Shown here piece by piece: positions 1-8,672 of a DNA stretch of 64,000 nucleotides. The translations under genes were made by a program, and so were the position numbers. This stretch comes from DATLLJ01 sp965229885 (lineage in GTDB: Bacteria > Acidobacteriota > Vicinamibacteria > Vicinamibacterales > CAVVIG01), in contig CBDDJX010000001.1 in the NCBI GenBank assembly GCA_965229885.1, positions 1 through 64,000 of the forward strand, written 5' to 3'. Numbering within the stretch: the stretch's first letter is position 1; the number at the start of each line of letters is the position of its first letter. The notes under the pieces are model-generated. The model saw only the letters and a list, made by a program, of their open reading frames with translations. It did no database searches and was not told the origin of the DNA.

Positions 1-1
1 C

Positions 2-1432
2 GACCTGGACTTTGCGATCTTCCGCGTCTACGAAAACGGCGCGCCGGTCCGCCCCGAGCACTTCCTCAAATGGAACGCGAAGGGCGCCGCCGACAACGAG
101 CTGGTGTTCGTTTCCGGTCACCCCGCATCGACCGACCGCAACGACACGGTCGCCGAGCTCGAAACGCTCCGCGACGTCGTCTACCCCTTCAATATCCAGG
201 TCGTGAAGCGGCGGATCAACGTGCTTCGCCAGTTCGCGGCGGGAAGCAGCGAACTGGCGCGTCAGGCCGCGAACATCACCTTCAGCCTCGAGAACGCGCT
301 CAAGGCGTACACCGGTGAATACACCGGCCTGCTCGATCGGAAGATCATGGACAAGAAGTCGGCCGACGAGCGCGCGCTGCGCGCCGCCGTCGACCGCGAT
401 CCGGAGTGGCAGAAAAGCTACGCATCGGCGTGGGACGACATCGCGAGGGCCGAGACGGCGAATCGCCGGCTGTACCAGCAGCAGCGCTTCAGCCAGACCC
501 GTGGCTCGGCGTTCGCGGGCATCGGCCTGACCATCGTCCGCTACGTGACGGAAATCAGGAAACGCGACGACCAGCGCCTCAACGGCTATCACGATTCGCA
601 GCTGCCCTCGCTGCAGTTCTCGTTGCTCTCCCACGCGCCCGTCTATCCGGCGCTCGAGGAGGCGCTGTTCGCCGACGCGATGCAGGAATCGCTCGAAGAG
701 CTGGGATCCGACGACGCGTTCGTCAAAGCGGTGCTGGCCGGTCGTTCACCGAAAGACGCAGCCACAGCCATCATCGGCGGCACCAAGCTCGCCGATCCGG
801 CCGTTCGCAAGCGGTTGATCGACGGCGGCGGGGCCGCCCTCAGGCGATCAACCGACCCGCTCATCGTGATGGCGCGCGCTATCGATCCCATACTCCGCGG
901 CATCACCAGGACGATTGAGAGCGAGGTGACGAGCGTGGAATCGGCCGCGCGCCAGAAGATCGGCCAGGCGCGGTTCGCGGTGTACGGCACATCGGTCTAT
1001 CCTGACGCGACCTTCACCCTGCGACTGTCGTACGGGAAGGCCAGCGGGTACCCGATGAACGGCACGCGCGCGCCGTACAAGACGACCTTCGCGGGTCTGT
1101 ACGATCGATCCGCGAGCTTCGACGGCAAGCCGCCGTTCGACCTGGCGCCGCGCTTCAAGGAAGGTCGCTCGAAGGTCGAGCTGTCGACGCCGCTCGATTT
1201 CGTGACGACGAACGACATCATCGGCGGCAATTCCGGATCGCCGATCGTCAACAAAGCCGGCGAGCTCGTCGGGCTGGTCTTCGACGGGAACATCGAGAGC
1301 CTCGTCGGTCGATTCGTGTACGACGAGACAGCCAATCGCACAATCGCCGTCCACAGTGGGGCCATCGTGCATGCGCTGCGGACCATCTACGGCGCCCTTG
1401 CCCTGGCCGACGAACTCGATCCGCCACGCTGA
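2..1432 (+). CDS. S46 family serine peptidase, 3' part
   Basis: C-terminal 476 residues of a DPP7/DPP11-type (S46) exopeptidase; the reading frame is open at the left window edge, so the N-terminus with the catalytic His lies outside. The first visible residues, DLDFAIFRVYEN, are typical of the region after the catalytic Asp in this family, and the catalytic serine sits in GNSGSP at about 1225-1242, followed by LVGLVFDGN. The middle is the helical domain that caps the active site. Family members act in the periplasm or at the cell surface and remove dipeptides from peptide N-termini, which fits a peptide-degrading organism that also carries the importer at 4.6-10.7 kb. No frameshift is visible. 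The stop is TGA. Confidence 0.9.
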   Translation, partial: DLDFAIFRVYENGAPVRPEHFLKWNAKGAADNELVFVSGHPASTDRNDTVAELETLRDVVYPFNIQVVKRRINVLRQFAAGSSELARQAANITFSLENALKAYTGEYTGLLDRKIMDKKSADERALRAAVDRDPEWQKSYASAWDDIARAETANRRLYQQQRFSQTRGSAFAGIGLTIVRYVTEIRKRDDQRLNGYHDSQLPSLQFSLLSHAPVYPALEEALFADAMQESLEELGSDDAFVKAVLAGRSPKDAATAIIGGTKLADPAVRKRLIDGGGAALRRSTDPLIVMARAIDPILRGITRTIESEVTSVESAARQKIGQARFAVYGTSVYPDATFTLRLSYGKASGYPMNGTRAPYKTTFAGLYDRSASFDGKPPFDLAPRFKEGRSKVELSTPLDFVTTNDIIGGNSGSPIVNKAGELVGLVFDGNIESLVGRFVYDETANRTIAVHSGAIVHALRTIYGALALADELDPPR

Positions 1433-1612
1433 GACACCTTGAGCAGGCGGCTCGTGAGCAGACCTCGAGCAACTCCGCGGCGTCCGATCGCTTTGCCGGC
1501 GACGAACTCGATGTACCAGTTGGCCTGACAGTACGCCCTTCCAGAGCCTTATGGCCGGGACCTGCCGCCACCGTGAAATGTGCTATTTACGGCCGTGTTT
1601 GTTGAGTCTTTT

Positions 1613-1701
1613 TGGTGCCGGGGGTGGGAATCGAACCCACACGCTCCTTTCGGAACCCAGGATTTTAAGTCCTGTGCGTCTGCCAGTTCCGCCACCCCGG
1701 C
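1613..1701 (-). tRNA. tRNA-Leu (anticodon TAA)
   Basis: Minus-strand cloverleaf of class II type. The acceptor stem GCCGGGG pairs with CCCCGGC, the anticodon stem is CAGGA/TCCTG around loop CTTAAAA (anticodon TAA), a variable arm follows, the T-loop is GGTTCGATTCC, and CCA is encoded at 1613-1615. Reads UUA leucine codons. Confidence 0.95.
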
Positions 1702-1779
1702 CCAATTTTCAAGTACCTGCATGATGACATGTTAGGGTTTTTGCCGGAACGACCGGACACGCCCTTTCGCACGTTTTGT

Positions 1780-2979
1780 GGTACTTGCGCCATTTGCTGT
1801 TGATCAGGCCGCGGTTCGTTGATCGTGCGGGCACAGGAACGTCGGCAGCTCAGCTGTGCCAGTCTCTATGAGCTGGACGATCACGGGAATGCGCACGACC
1901 GCCACAAGAAGGCGTCGAGAGAGACCGCGCGCCGTGAAGATGTGGCTCCAGGTCAGTCGCGTGCTGACCACACCGGCCTGCATCGCTGGCGTCCTGGTCT
2001 CGCGCCCGAACTTCAATGCCCTGTGCGGCCGCACGAAATTGTAATGACAACGCAAGAGCTCAACGTGCCCGCGGAGCGGCTCTTCGCATCGGGCATGGCA
2101 CGGCGATCGCCGGCGCAGGTACGCTGAGCCTTGACGAATGGTGAGGTTGAGGCGCTCGACGAACGACGTGTTCAGGGTCTCTGAATCCTCCGACTCCCAC
2201 AACGCAGCCTTCAGTCGCGTCGCCGTGCCGATCTTCACGCGGCGCTCGACCCGGACGACACGATTGTTCCGCCGCGTCTTGAGCACTTGACCATAGACGC
2301 ACGTTGACCCAAAGAGCACCCCAACCGCGCCGACGTAGTACTCGAAGCCATCGGTGGCGATCAGGGGACATCCGACGACTCGCCCCCGGCGAATGACGTC
2401 GCTGATGACGGCCCTGGCGTTGCGATCGGAGCGGCGCCCCAGGACGCTACCAGCCCACAAGCGGGACGATACCTCGATGGTCGCAAACAGCCAGCAGGTC
2501 TGGCTCTTCTTGCCGATGAACGTGCAGAGCTCATCAGCCTGCAGCTCAATGAGGTCGAAATCGCGCACCATCCGGTCGTTGAAGCGCCTTGCGGCCGTCG
2601 AGGCCCGCTCGAGCCAGCGCGCGACGGTGTTGCGGGAATGGCCCGTGACCCGGGCGGTCGCAGAAATGCTCACGCCTTCGACGCGTAAGCTTGCTACGTG
2701 GTCGAACTCCCGTCGGGTGCAGCGAAGCCCGCTGTACGCGGTCCCTGTGTTCGTGCTCAGCGTGCCCCGGCAGACTGTGCATCGGTACCGCCGCCGTCGA
2801 CCGCCCTTCGTCGCGAACGAGCCGTAGCCCACGAGGTTGAGGCCCGGTTTTCCACGGTTATCGCACCCGGGCGTGCCGCACGCCACCCCGTCGATCTCGT
2901 TCATTGCTCAAGTGTATCGGCGGGCGAGTCCCCCACGATCTCCGGGGCTGGCCGATCAACAGCGAACGGCGCAAGCACC
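1780..2979. mobile_element. IS1-family-like insertion sequence, 1.2 kb
   Basis: One transposase gene is bounded by matching ends. The left end at 1780 reads GGTACTTGCGCCATTTGCTG; the right end, read inward from 2979, is GGTGCTTGCGCCGTTCGCTG, and both continue TTGATC. The GGTG...GCC start resembles the terminal repeats of IS1. No target duplication is visible: the left flank is CGTTTTGT and the right flank CGCTCGAT, so the insertion is old or rearranged. Related ends recur at 3760 (solo) and around 15485-15650 (short non-coding element). Confidence 0.75.
1804..2904 (-). CDS. IS1-like transposase
   Basis: 366-residue DDE transposase filling the IS1-like element. The N-terminus has zinc-ribbon-like cysteines (CGTPGC near residues 9-14, CTVC near 42-45), then a helix-turn-helix (residues about 70-100, ending NTVARWLERA). 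The catalytic core shows DELCTFIGKK (first Asp), IATDGFEYY (second Asp) and a C-terminal FVERLNLTIRQGSAYLRR segment carrying the Glu, as in IS1-type proteins. Start chosen at the ATG of MNEIDG. No stop or frameshift interrupts it, so it may be active. The C-terminal extension of about 60 residues beyond the core is longer than in classical InsB. Confidence 0.8.
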   Translation of the reverse strand: MNEIDGVACGTPGCDNRGKPGLNLVGYGSFATKGGRRRRYRCTVCRGTLSTNTGTAYSGLRCTRREFDHVASLRVEGVSISATARVTGHSRNTVARWLERASTAARRFNDRMVRDFDLIELQADELCTFIGKKSQTCWLFATIEVSSRLWAGSVLGRRSDRNARAVISDVIRRGRVVGCPLIATDGFEYYVGAVGVLFGSTCVYGQVLKTRRNNRVVRVERRVKIGTATRLKAALWESEDSETLNTSFVERLNLTIRQGSAYLRRRSPCHARCEEPLRGHVELLRCHYNFVRPHRALKFGRETRTPAMQAGVVSTRLTWSHIFTARGLSRRLLVAVVRIPVIVQLIETGTAELPTFLCPHDQRTAA

Positions 2980-3009
2980 CGCTCGATTGCGAGTTGCATA
3001 GTCTCCAAT

Positions 3010-3378
3010 CTAGAAGGCTACCGAGCCGAGTCTCAGCAGATTCGTCAAATAGGTAGCTGCGTGCGTCTTGGTTCTCTTGAAGTAGAACACTCGTCCCTGC
3101 CCATCCTCACCGACGTGATAGCAGTCCCATCGCTCCTGTCCCATCTCATTAAGCAGCTCGTCTACCCGTGAGAGATCAGCCTGCGCCACCTCAAGCGACG
3201 TGTATTCCATGGCCCAGAGCTCCCGGAGTTCCTCTGCCGACAGTTCGCGCAATTCGCCGGCTCTCCTTCGGGCGGCCTCAATGACCTCCTGCGCCTCCCC
3301 TCGTAAGTCACGCACCGGGGCCTCTTGACACCCAACAGAGAGCGCGGCCACAGAAACGGTGATCAGTGTAGTTCTCAT
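3010..3378 (-). CDS. small predicted lipoprotein
   Basis: 122 residues. A short signal peptide ends in the lipobox ALSVGC, so the mature protein should be lipidated at Cys17. Residues about 28-75 are charged and probably helical (repeated RELRELSAEELREL), followed by a small beta-rich segment with ERWDCYHVGEDGQGRVFYFK. I do not recognise a named domain; the C-terminal part looks like the small WDCYHV-type beta domains found in uncharacterised lipoproteins. It is monocistronic between two IS elements. Function unknown. Confidence 0.6.
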   Translation of the reverse strand: MRTTLITVSVAALSVGCQEAPVRDLRGEAQEVIEAARRRAGELRELSAEELRELWAMEYTSLEVAQADLSRVDELLNEMGQERWDCYHVGEDGQGRVFYFKRTKTHAATYLTNLLRLGSVAF

Positions 3379-3807
3379 TTCGATTTCACTCTCTGGTGTC
3401 GATGGTCCCCTACGATCTGCCCGATGCCGGAATGGTTCGGCCCAGCGAGGACCTTGTGCCTCCCGCTAGAACCGGGCGAGCCGCTCGGTGTCAGTGGCGA
3501 AGGTATCCGGTAGGACCTTCAGTGCATCCTCCCGCTTCTGCGCGGTGTGCGAGGCTCGCCAGACTCTGTCATACCCGCGCCGTGGCTGCTTGAACCTCGT
3601 ACGGCCCGAGCTTGGCGCCGCCGACGAGAGTCATTCGCGCTAAACGGAATTATACAGCCGGCTTTCCAGTGGGACTGCCGCCCAGCTCGCAGGACATCGG
3701 TGCCCGATCCGAGGCGCGCACAAACTCGAACAGCAATTCACCCAGCCGCGGCACCCGCGGGTGCTTGCGCCATTCGCTGTTAATCACGCAGCCCTTCCGT
3801 GCTCGTG
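3379..3807. other. intergenic gap with a solo IS1-type end
   Basis: No convincing gene in 429 bases. At 3760-3790 there is a single copy of the IS1-like terminal repeat (GGTGCTTGCGCCATTCGCTG, then TTAATCACG), in the same orientation as the left end at 1780 but without transposase behind it. It is followed within 20 bases by the IS6-like element, suggesting that later insertion or deletion removed the rest. Confidence 0.55.
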
Positions 3808-4617
3808 GGGGCATTGTCAAGTTGAGGCTCTGACTGGCAGAGTAGGCTGATGACGAGTCAGCCCCCCAGCTATCACGGCTATCGATTCCTGCCCGAGATC
3901 ATCAGTCACGCCGTCTGGCTCTGCCACCGCTTTTGTCTCAGCTTCCGCGATGCCGAGGACCTGCTGGCTCAGCGCGGTGTCACGGTGACCTACGAGACGA
4001 TTCGGCAGTGGTGTCAGACGTTCGGACTCGATTACGCACGGAGGTTGCGGCGTCAACGCAGTCGGATGGGTGACACGTGGTATCTGGACGAGCTGTTCGT
4101 GAATATTCAGGGCCGCCGTGAGTATCTCTGGCGGGCCGTCGACCAGGACGGTGACGTGATCGACATCCTCGTCCAGGCCCGGCGCAATCGATGGGCGGCC
4201 ACGCGTTTCTTCCGGGAACTGTTGAAAGCGCAAGGCCGCGTACCGCTGCGTCTCATCACGGACAAGCTCCTCAGTTACGAGGCGGCACACCGCACCGTGA
4301 TGCCGTCCGTAGTGCACAGTACTCGACAGTACGAGACCAATCGAGCGGAGGTGTCGCACCAGTCGACCCGCAAGCGCGAGGGCCAGATGCGACGGTTCAA
4401 GTCGGTCGGACACGCACAACGGTTCTTGTCGGTGCACGGGCTCGTTCAGAACCTCTTTCGTATGGGGCGCCACTTGCTCCGAGCTGGTCACTATCGATTA
4501 CTGAGGACGCGATCGTTCAACGTTTGGGATGCGGTGGCGTGTGCCTGCTGAACGATGATAGAAACCGAGCCATCGAGAGAGTGTCACGCCCTCTTCTCGT
4601 CAACTTGACAGTGCCCC
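3808..4617. mobile_element. IS6-family insertion sequence, about 810 bp
   Basis: Compact IS with one transposase and short inverted ends: left GGGCATTGTCAAGTTGA (from 3809), right, read inward, GGGGCACTGTCAAGTTGACG (from 4617). Size and organisation match IS6 (IS26-like) elements. The 8-bp flanks (TGCTCGTG and TATGATCG) do not match. Relics of the same element occur at 11927-11950, 14841-14971 and 16581-16936. Confidence 0.8.
3850..4551 (+). CDS. IS6-family transposase
   Basis: 233-residue DDE transposase. It begins with the helical YHGYRFLPEIISHAVWLCHR segment and the HTH (VTYETIRQWCQTFG) typical of IS6/IS26 proteins. Catalytic motifs are WYLDELFVNIQG (Asp), LITDKLLSY (Asp) and NRAEVSHQSTRKRE (Glu, with the characteristic HQSTRKRE). 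The frame is intact from ATG to TGA. IS6 elements move by replicative or targeted conservative transposition and often leave single ends behind, in line with the relics elsewhere in this window. Confidence 0.92.
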   Translation: MTSQPPSYHGYRFLPEIISHAVWLCHRFCLSFRDAEDLLAQRGVTVTYETIRQWCQTFGLDYARRLRRQRSRMGDTWYLDELFVNIQGRREYLWRAVDQDGDVIDILVQARRNRWAATRFFRELLKAQGRVPLRLITDKLLSYEAAHRTVMPSVVHSTRQYETNRAEVSHQSTRKREGQMRRFKSVGHAQRFLSVHGLVQNLFRMGRHLLRAGHYRLLRTRSFNVWDAVACAC

Positions 4618-4629
4618 TATGATCGAACC

Positions 4630-6330
4630 ATGAGGGAACCATCGCCCACCTATCGCGATCCCATGAGCCGCGCGGCGGTGCGACAGCTGGCCTGGCTGGG
4701 CGTCGCCGGAACAGCCGGCTTCATCGCGCTCATGGTGGCGCTCGCGTGGGCATCGTCGCTCACCGGCGGTGGCTCGAGTGCCAGGAGCGCAATCGATTTC
4801 GAGACGAAGACGATCACGACGTTCCTCAATAACGAACCGCCGCAACTCGATTCCACGCGGTCCACCGACGCGATCAGTTTTTTCGTCCTCGGACACGTCA
4901 TGGAAGGGTTGTTGAAATATGATGCCAATAACCAGCTCGCCCCTGGGGTTGCCGAACGGTGGGACATCCGGCCAGAGGGCGCCACGTTCTGGCTACGCGA
5001 AGACGCGCGATGGAGCGACGGGAAACCGGTTACCGCGCACGACTTTGTCTTCGCGTGGCGGAACGTCGTAAACCCGGCCACTGCCTCCCAGTACGCATTC
5101 ATCCTCTACTACGTGAAGAACGCGGAGGCCATCAACTCGAAACAGATGCCGCCGGACCGGCTTGGCGTCAGAGCCGTGAGCGACCGCGTGCTCGAGGTGG
5201 AGTTTGAACGTCCTGTCGCATTCTTCGACAAGCTGGTCGCGTTCGGACTCTACTACCCGATTCGGGAAGACTTCTACACGAGCCGCGACGGCCGCTACGG
5301 CGCCGATGCCGCCGACCTGATCTTCAACGGACCGTTCTCGATGACGCGCTGGGTCCATGGCGCGCACGTACGACTGGAGAAGAACCCACAGTACTGGAAT
5401 CGGGACGCGATTCAGCTGAACGCGATCGACATGCCGTACGTCACATCCGACACAACGGCTGTCGTCAACCTGTTCAAGGACGGCTCCATCGTGTCGGCGG
5501 GACTCGGCAGCGAACAGCTCGACGAAGCCATGAAGCTTCGGTGGAACGTCGGTCGATACGACGACGGTTCGCTCTGGTACCTGGACTTCAACTTCCGTCC
5601 CGAGCGGGTCACAGGTAACCGTCACCTTCGCAAGGCGCTGCAGCTCGTCAACGATCCAAGCGAACTCGTCAACAAGGTCATCGCGATCCCTGGGAATCGG
5701 CCCGCCGTATCCCTTTTCCCGGCGTGGCTGACTGGTGTCAAGGATCTGTTTCGCCAGGAGTACCCTCCGCCCACGATCACTCCGGACCTAGCGCAGGCCC
5801 GCGAGCATCTCGAGCTCGCCAAGCGGGAGCTTGGCCTCAGCGACATCCCACCGCTTGTGCTCCTGACGGACGATTCACCGGGCGCCAACAAGCAAGCGGA
5901 GTATTTCCAGAGCCTGTTCATGCGAACCCTGGGCATTGAACTCAGGATCGACAAGCAGATTTTCAAACAGCGGCTACAGAAGACGAGCGTCGGTGACTTT
6001 GATATGGTCTCGGCCGGCTGGGGGCCAGACTTTTCAGACCCTCTCACCTATGGGGACCTGTACGCCTCGTGGAACGGCAACAACCGAGGCCTCTACAACA
6101 ACCCCGAGCTCGACGATCAGGTGCGGATTTCGCAGAGCTCTCTCGACCCTCGTACCCGGATGGATGCGTTCGGCGAGATCCAGCGCATCATGATCGAGGA
6201 CGCGGTGCATCTGCCGAACTACGAACGCGGCCGCGTCTACGTGCAGGTCCCAGAACTCAAAGGGGTCGTGCGCCGAGCCGTTGGAACCGACCCAGACTAC
6301 ACCAACGCGTACCTCGTCGAGAATCCGTAG
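4630..6330 (+). CDS. oppA: peptide ABC transporter substrate-binding protein (OppA/DppA type)
   Basis: 566-residue SBP_bac_5 protein, first gene of a five-gene importer operon. The N-terminus has a charged stretch followed by a hydrophobic segment (about residues 24-45) and no lipobox, so it is probably a membrane-anchored or cleaved periplasmic binder. The body shows family hallmarks: LDSTRSTDAISFFVLGHVMEGLL, a TFWLREDARWSDGKPVTAHDFVFAWRN-like region, and the C-terminal LPNYERGRVYVQVPELKG. It should capture oligopeptides and hand them to the permeases downstream. It starts only 13 bases after the right end of the IS6 element, so the native promoter may have been displaced. An alternative start is the ATG at 4663. 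Confidence 0.9.
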   Translation: MREPSPTYRDPMSRAAVRQLAWLGVAGTAGFIALMVALAWASSLTGGGSSARSAIDFETKTITTFLNNEPPQLDSTRSTDAISFFVLGHVMEGLLKYDANNQLAPGVAERWDIRPEGATFWLREDARWSDGKPVTAHDFVFAWRNVVNPATASQYAFILYYVKNAEAINSKQMPPDRLGVRAVSDRVLEVEFERPVAFFDKLVAFGLYYPIREDFYTSRDGRYGADAADLIFNGPFSMTRWVHGAHVRLEKNPQYWNRDAIQLNAIDMPYVTSDTTAVVNLFKDGSIVSAGLGSEQLDEAMKLRWNVGRYDDGSLWYLDFNFRPERVTGNRHLRKALQLVNDPSELVNKVIAIPGNRPAVSLFPAWLTGVKDLFRQEYPPPTITPDLAQAREHLELAKRELGLSDIPPLVLLTDDSPGANKQAEYFQSLFMRTLGIELRIDKQIFKQRLQKTSVGDFDMVSAGWGPDFSDPLTYGDLYASWNGNNRGLYNNPELDDQVRISQSSLDPRTRMDAFGEIQRIMIEDAVHLPNYERGRVYVQVPELKGVVRRAVGTDPDYTNAYLVENP

Positions 6331-6337
6331 CGCACCA

Positions 6338-7270
6338 GTGCTGGTCTATACCTTCAAGCGCATCATCCAGGGCATCGTCACGGTCTGGTTCATCGCGACC
6401 GCGACCTTCATCGCGATGCACTCGGTGCCGGGCGACCCGCTCGCTGGTCAGAAAGCCACGACGGAACAAATCCAGCGCAATCTGCAGGAGCGCTACGGGC
6501 TCGACCGACCGGTGACAGAACAGTACGTCGTCTTTCTCGGAAACATGCTCCGCGGCGATTTCGGCATCTCCTTCACCCAGGAGAACCGCAGCGTCAACGA
6601 CATCATTCGCGAGAGCTTCCCGGTCTCTGCCACGCTCGGCATCCTGGCTGTGGCATTCGCTGCGTTCGGCGGCGTGCTCTGGGGCGCGCTGACCGCGATT
6701 TACCGCAACCGTCTCCCTGACCTCGTCATCACGTTTCTGGTCATTCTCGGCATCTCGGTGCCGAGCTTCGTAGTCGCCGCGCTGGGTCAACTCGCGCTCG
6801 TCGACATCAATGCCTGGCTGGGTTTCTCGCTCCTCCCTGTGGCCGGCTGGGGCTCGATCCGCCACATGATCGTACCGTCGATGGTCCTGGGGCTCGGCAC
6901 CATGGCCTACCTCACACGGCTGATGCGCTCGTCGATGCTCGAAATCACGGGCTCCGATTTCATCCGAACCGCCAGAGCCAAGGGCCTGCCGCCGACACGT
7001 ATCTTCCTGAGGCACCAGCTCCGCAACGCGGTCCTGCCGGTCGTCACAGTGCTTGGGCCGGCGATTGCCGCGATCACCACGGGGGGCTTCGTCGTGGAAC
7101 TGGTGTTCGCCATCCCAGGGCTCGGCCGCAGTTTCGTCCAGTCAGTGCAGCAGCTCGACTACACGGTGATCATGGGCACCACGGTCTTCTACGGCGGGTT
7201 CCTGGTCTTCATGGTCATCGTAGTGGATCTGCTGTACGGCTTGATCGACCCGCGCGTGAGGCTTGAGTGA
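6338..7270 (+). CDS. oppB: peptide ABC transporter permease (OppB/DppB type)
   Basis: Inner-membrane permease of the BPD_transp_1 family, 310 residues from the GTG at 6338. That start gives LVYTFKRIIQGIVTVWFIATATF at the N-terminus, the usual OppB beginning; the ATG at 6281 would overlap oppA by 50 bases and add a non-homologous leader. About six transmembrane helices are visible. The coupling region is TARAKGLPPTRIFLRHQLRNA, which contacts the ATPases, and IPGLGR lies near the C-terminus. It forms the heterodimeric channel with the next gene. Confidence 0.88.
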   Translation: MLVYTFKRIIQGIVTVWFIATATFIAMHSVPGDPLAGQKATTEQIQRNLQERYGLDRPVTEQYVVFLGNMLRGDFGISFTQENRSVNDIIRESFPVSATLGILAVAFAAFGGVLWGALTAIYRNRLPDLVITFLVILGISVPSFVVAALGQLALVDINAWLGFSLLPVAGWGSIRHMIVPSMVLGLGTMAYLTRLMRSSMLEITGSDFIRTARAKGLPPTRIFLRHQLRNAVLPVVTVLGPAIAAITTGGFVVELVFAIPGLGRSFVQSVQQLDYTVIMGTTVFYGGFLVFMVIVVDLLYGLIDPRVRLE

Positions 7271-7280
7271 GAGTCAGACG

Positions 7281-8672
7281 ATGAGCGCAGTCGAGGAATT
7301 CGCGCCTTCTGACTTCGAGCCGGCCATCGTCGAGCGCCAGGTCCGTGCCATCTCGCGCCCGTCGCTGTCGTACTGGCAGGACGCTGTGCGCCGCCTCAAA
7401 GGCAACTGGCGCGCGACGGCGTCCCTCGGCATCATCATCGGCCTCACCGCGTTTGCGCTGGCGGGCCCCTCAGTGTGGCGCGTGGACCCGGCCGCCCAGG
7501 ACGTCAACCAGATCAGTCAGCCACCATCGCTCCCCACCACGGCGCTAATGGTCGAGCCCAGCACTCCATGGGCGGGCGTCACGGCGGAGCCCACCCAGTC
7601 GGGCCCGGTCGTCACCAACCTGCACCTGGCGGAACCGGCGACCACCCAGACCATTCGGCTGGTGTGGGAGCCGGTCGTCGGCGCGAGCGGTTACGTGATT
7701 TACCGCAGCGTCTACGACCCGGCACCAGACCGGGCGCTTGGTCTTCCACTTGGTGATGTGCTCGGGGCGAACCGTGTGAGTTACGAGGACCGGCTGGATC
7801 TTGGACCGGAGCGCTACTGGTATTCGGTCGTCGTCCTCGACGCAAACCACGCAGAGCAGAACGAGTATGCAACCCTCGTCGTCGATACCGTCCGCACGGT
7901 CTCCGCGGATGAAGCGCTGGCGCTCGGTTGGGCGTCGGAAGCCACGGCGCTCAATGTCGGCGACGAACTCACACTGCCCTTTCATCCCCTTGGCACCGAC
8001 TACCTGGGCCGCGACATGCTGGCGCGGCTGGCGTCCGGGGCGCGGGTCTCGCTCTTCATCGGCGTTGTCTCACCGCTCCTGTTCGTACTGATCGGGATCA
8101 TCTACGGCAGCGTGGCGGGATTCCTTGGCGGACGGGTCGATCAACTCCTCATGCGCTTCGCGGAGTTCGTGATTGCACTGCCGTTTCTCCTCTTCATGAT
8201 CCTCTTCAAGATCGCCTTCGGCATCGGACCGGGAGAGAGCGGGGTCTTTCCCATGCTCGTGGCGCTGGTCATCCTTGGCTGGCCGGCCACGGCCAGGCTC
8301 GTGCGAGGACAGATCCTGCAGATTCGCCAGGAGGGTTACGTCTCAGCGTCACAGCTGCTTGGCGCGAGGACCGGCTACCTCGTGTTCCGCCACATGATTC
8401 CCAATACGTTGGGCGTGATCCTCGTCACGCTCACGTTCGCCGTCCCAAGCGCCATCTTCACCGAGGCGTTTCTCTCGTTCATCGGCATGGGCGTCGCGCC
8501 GCCGACCGCGTCATGGGGCAGCATGGCCAACGAGGGTATCCGCACGATGCTTTCGCACCCGCACGAGCTGATCTTTCCGGCGGCCTTCATCAGCGTGACG
8601 GTGCTGGCCTTCAACCTGCTCGGCGACGGGCTTCGCGACGCGCTCGACGTGCGCATGCGAGGACGAGAATGA
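7281..8672 (+). CDS. oppC: peptide ABC transporter permease (OppC/DppC type) with a fibronectin-like periplasmic insert
   Basis: 463 residues from ATG 7281, much longer than the usual 280-310 for OppC. TM1 is near residues 45-65 (ASLGIIIGLTAFALAGP). Residues about 90-210 form an inserted beta-rich domain with TIRLVWEPVVGASGYVIYRS and RYWYSVVVLDAN, which resembles a fibronectin type III fold. The standard OppC core then resumes with HPLGTDYLGRDMLARLASGARVSL and runs to the end, including the coupling loop near SQLLGARTGYLVFRHMIPN. The insert lies where the periplasmic loop after TM1 should be, so it may contact the binding protein or the cell wall. Stop overlaps the next start (ATGA). Confidence 0.88.
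   Translation: MSAVEEFAPSDFEPAIVERQVRAISRPSLSYWQDAVRRLKGNWRATASLGIIIGLTAFALAGPSVWRVDPAAQDVNQISQPPSLPTTALMVEPSTPWAGVTAEPTQSGPVVTNLHLAEPATTQTIRLVWEPVVGASGYVIYRSVYDPAPDRALGLPLGDVLGANRVSYEDRLDLGPERYWYSVVVLDANHAEQNEYATLVVDTVRTVSADEALALGWASEATALNVGDELTLPFHPLGTDYLGRDMLARLASGARVSLFIGVVSPLLFVLIGIIYGSVAGFLGGRVDQLLMRFAEFVIALPFLLFMILFKIAFGIGPGESGVFPMLVALVILGWPATARLVRGQILQIRQEGYVSASQLLGARTGYLVFRHMIPNTLGVILVTLTFAVPSAIFTEAFLSFIGMGVAPPTASWGSMANEGIRTMLSHPHELIFPAAFISVTVLAFNLLGDGLRDALDVRMRGRE

Noticed and set aside
4605..4625. TTGACA in the IS6 right end pointing at oppA as an outward -35 box
   Set aside because: A -10 element at 16-18 bases would fall on the oppA start codon itself; TATGAT is only seven bases away, so no usable promoter spacing exists.
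6281..6337. Upstream ATG for the OppB-type permease
   Set aside because: It would overlap oppA by 50 bases and adds a Thr/Arg-rich leader without homology; the GTG at 6338 gives the family N-terminus.
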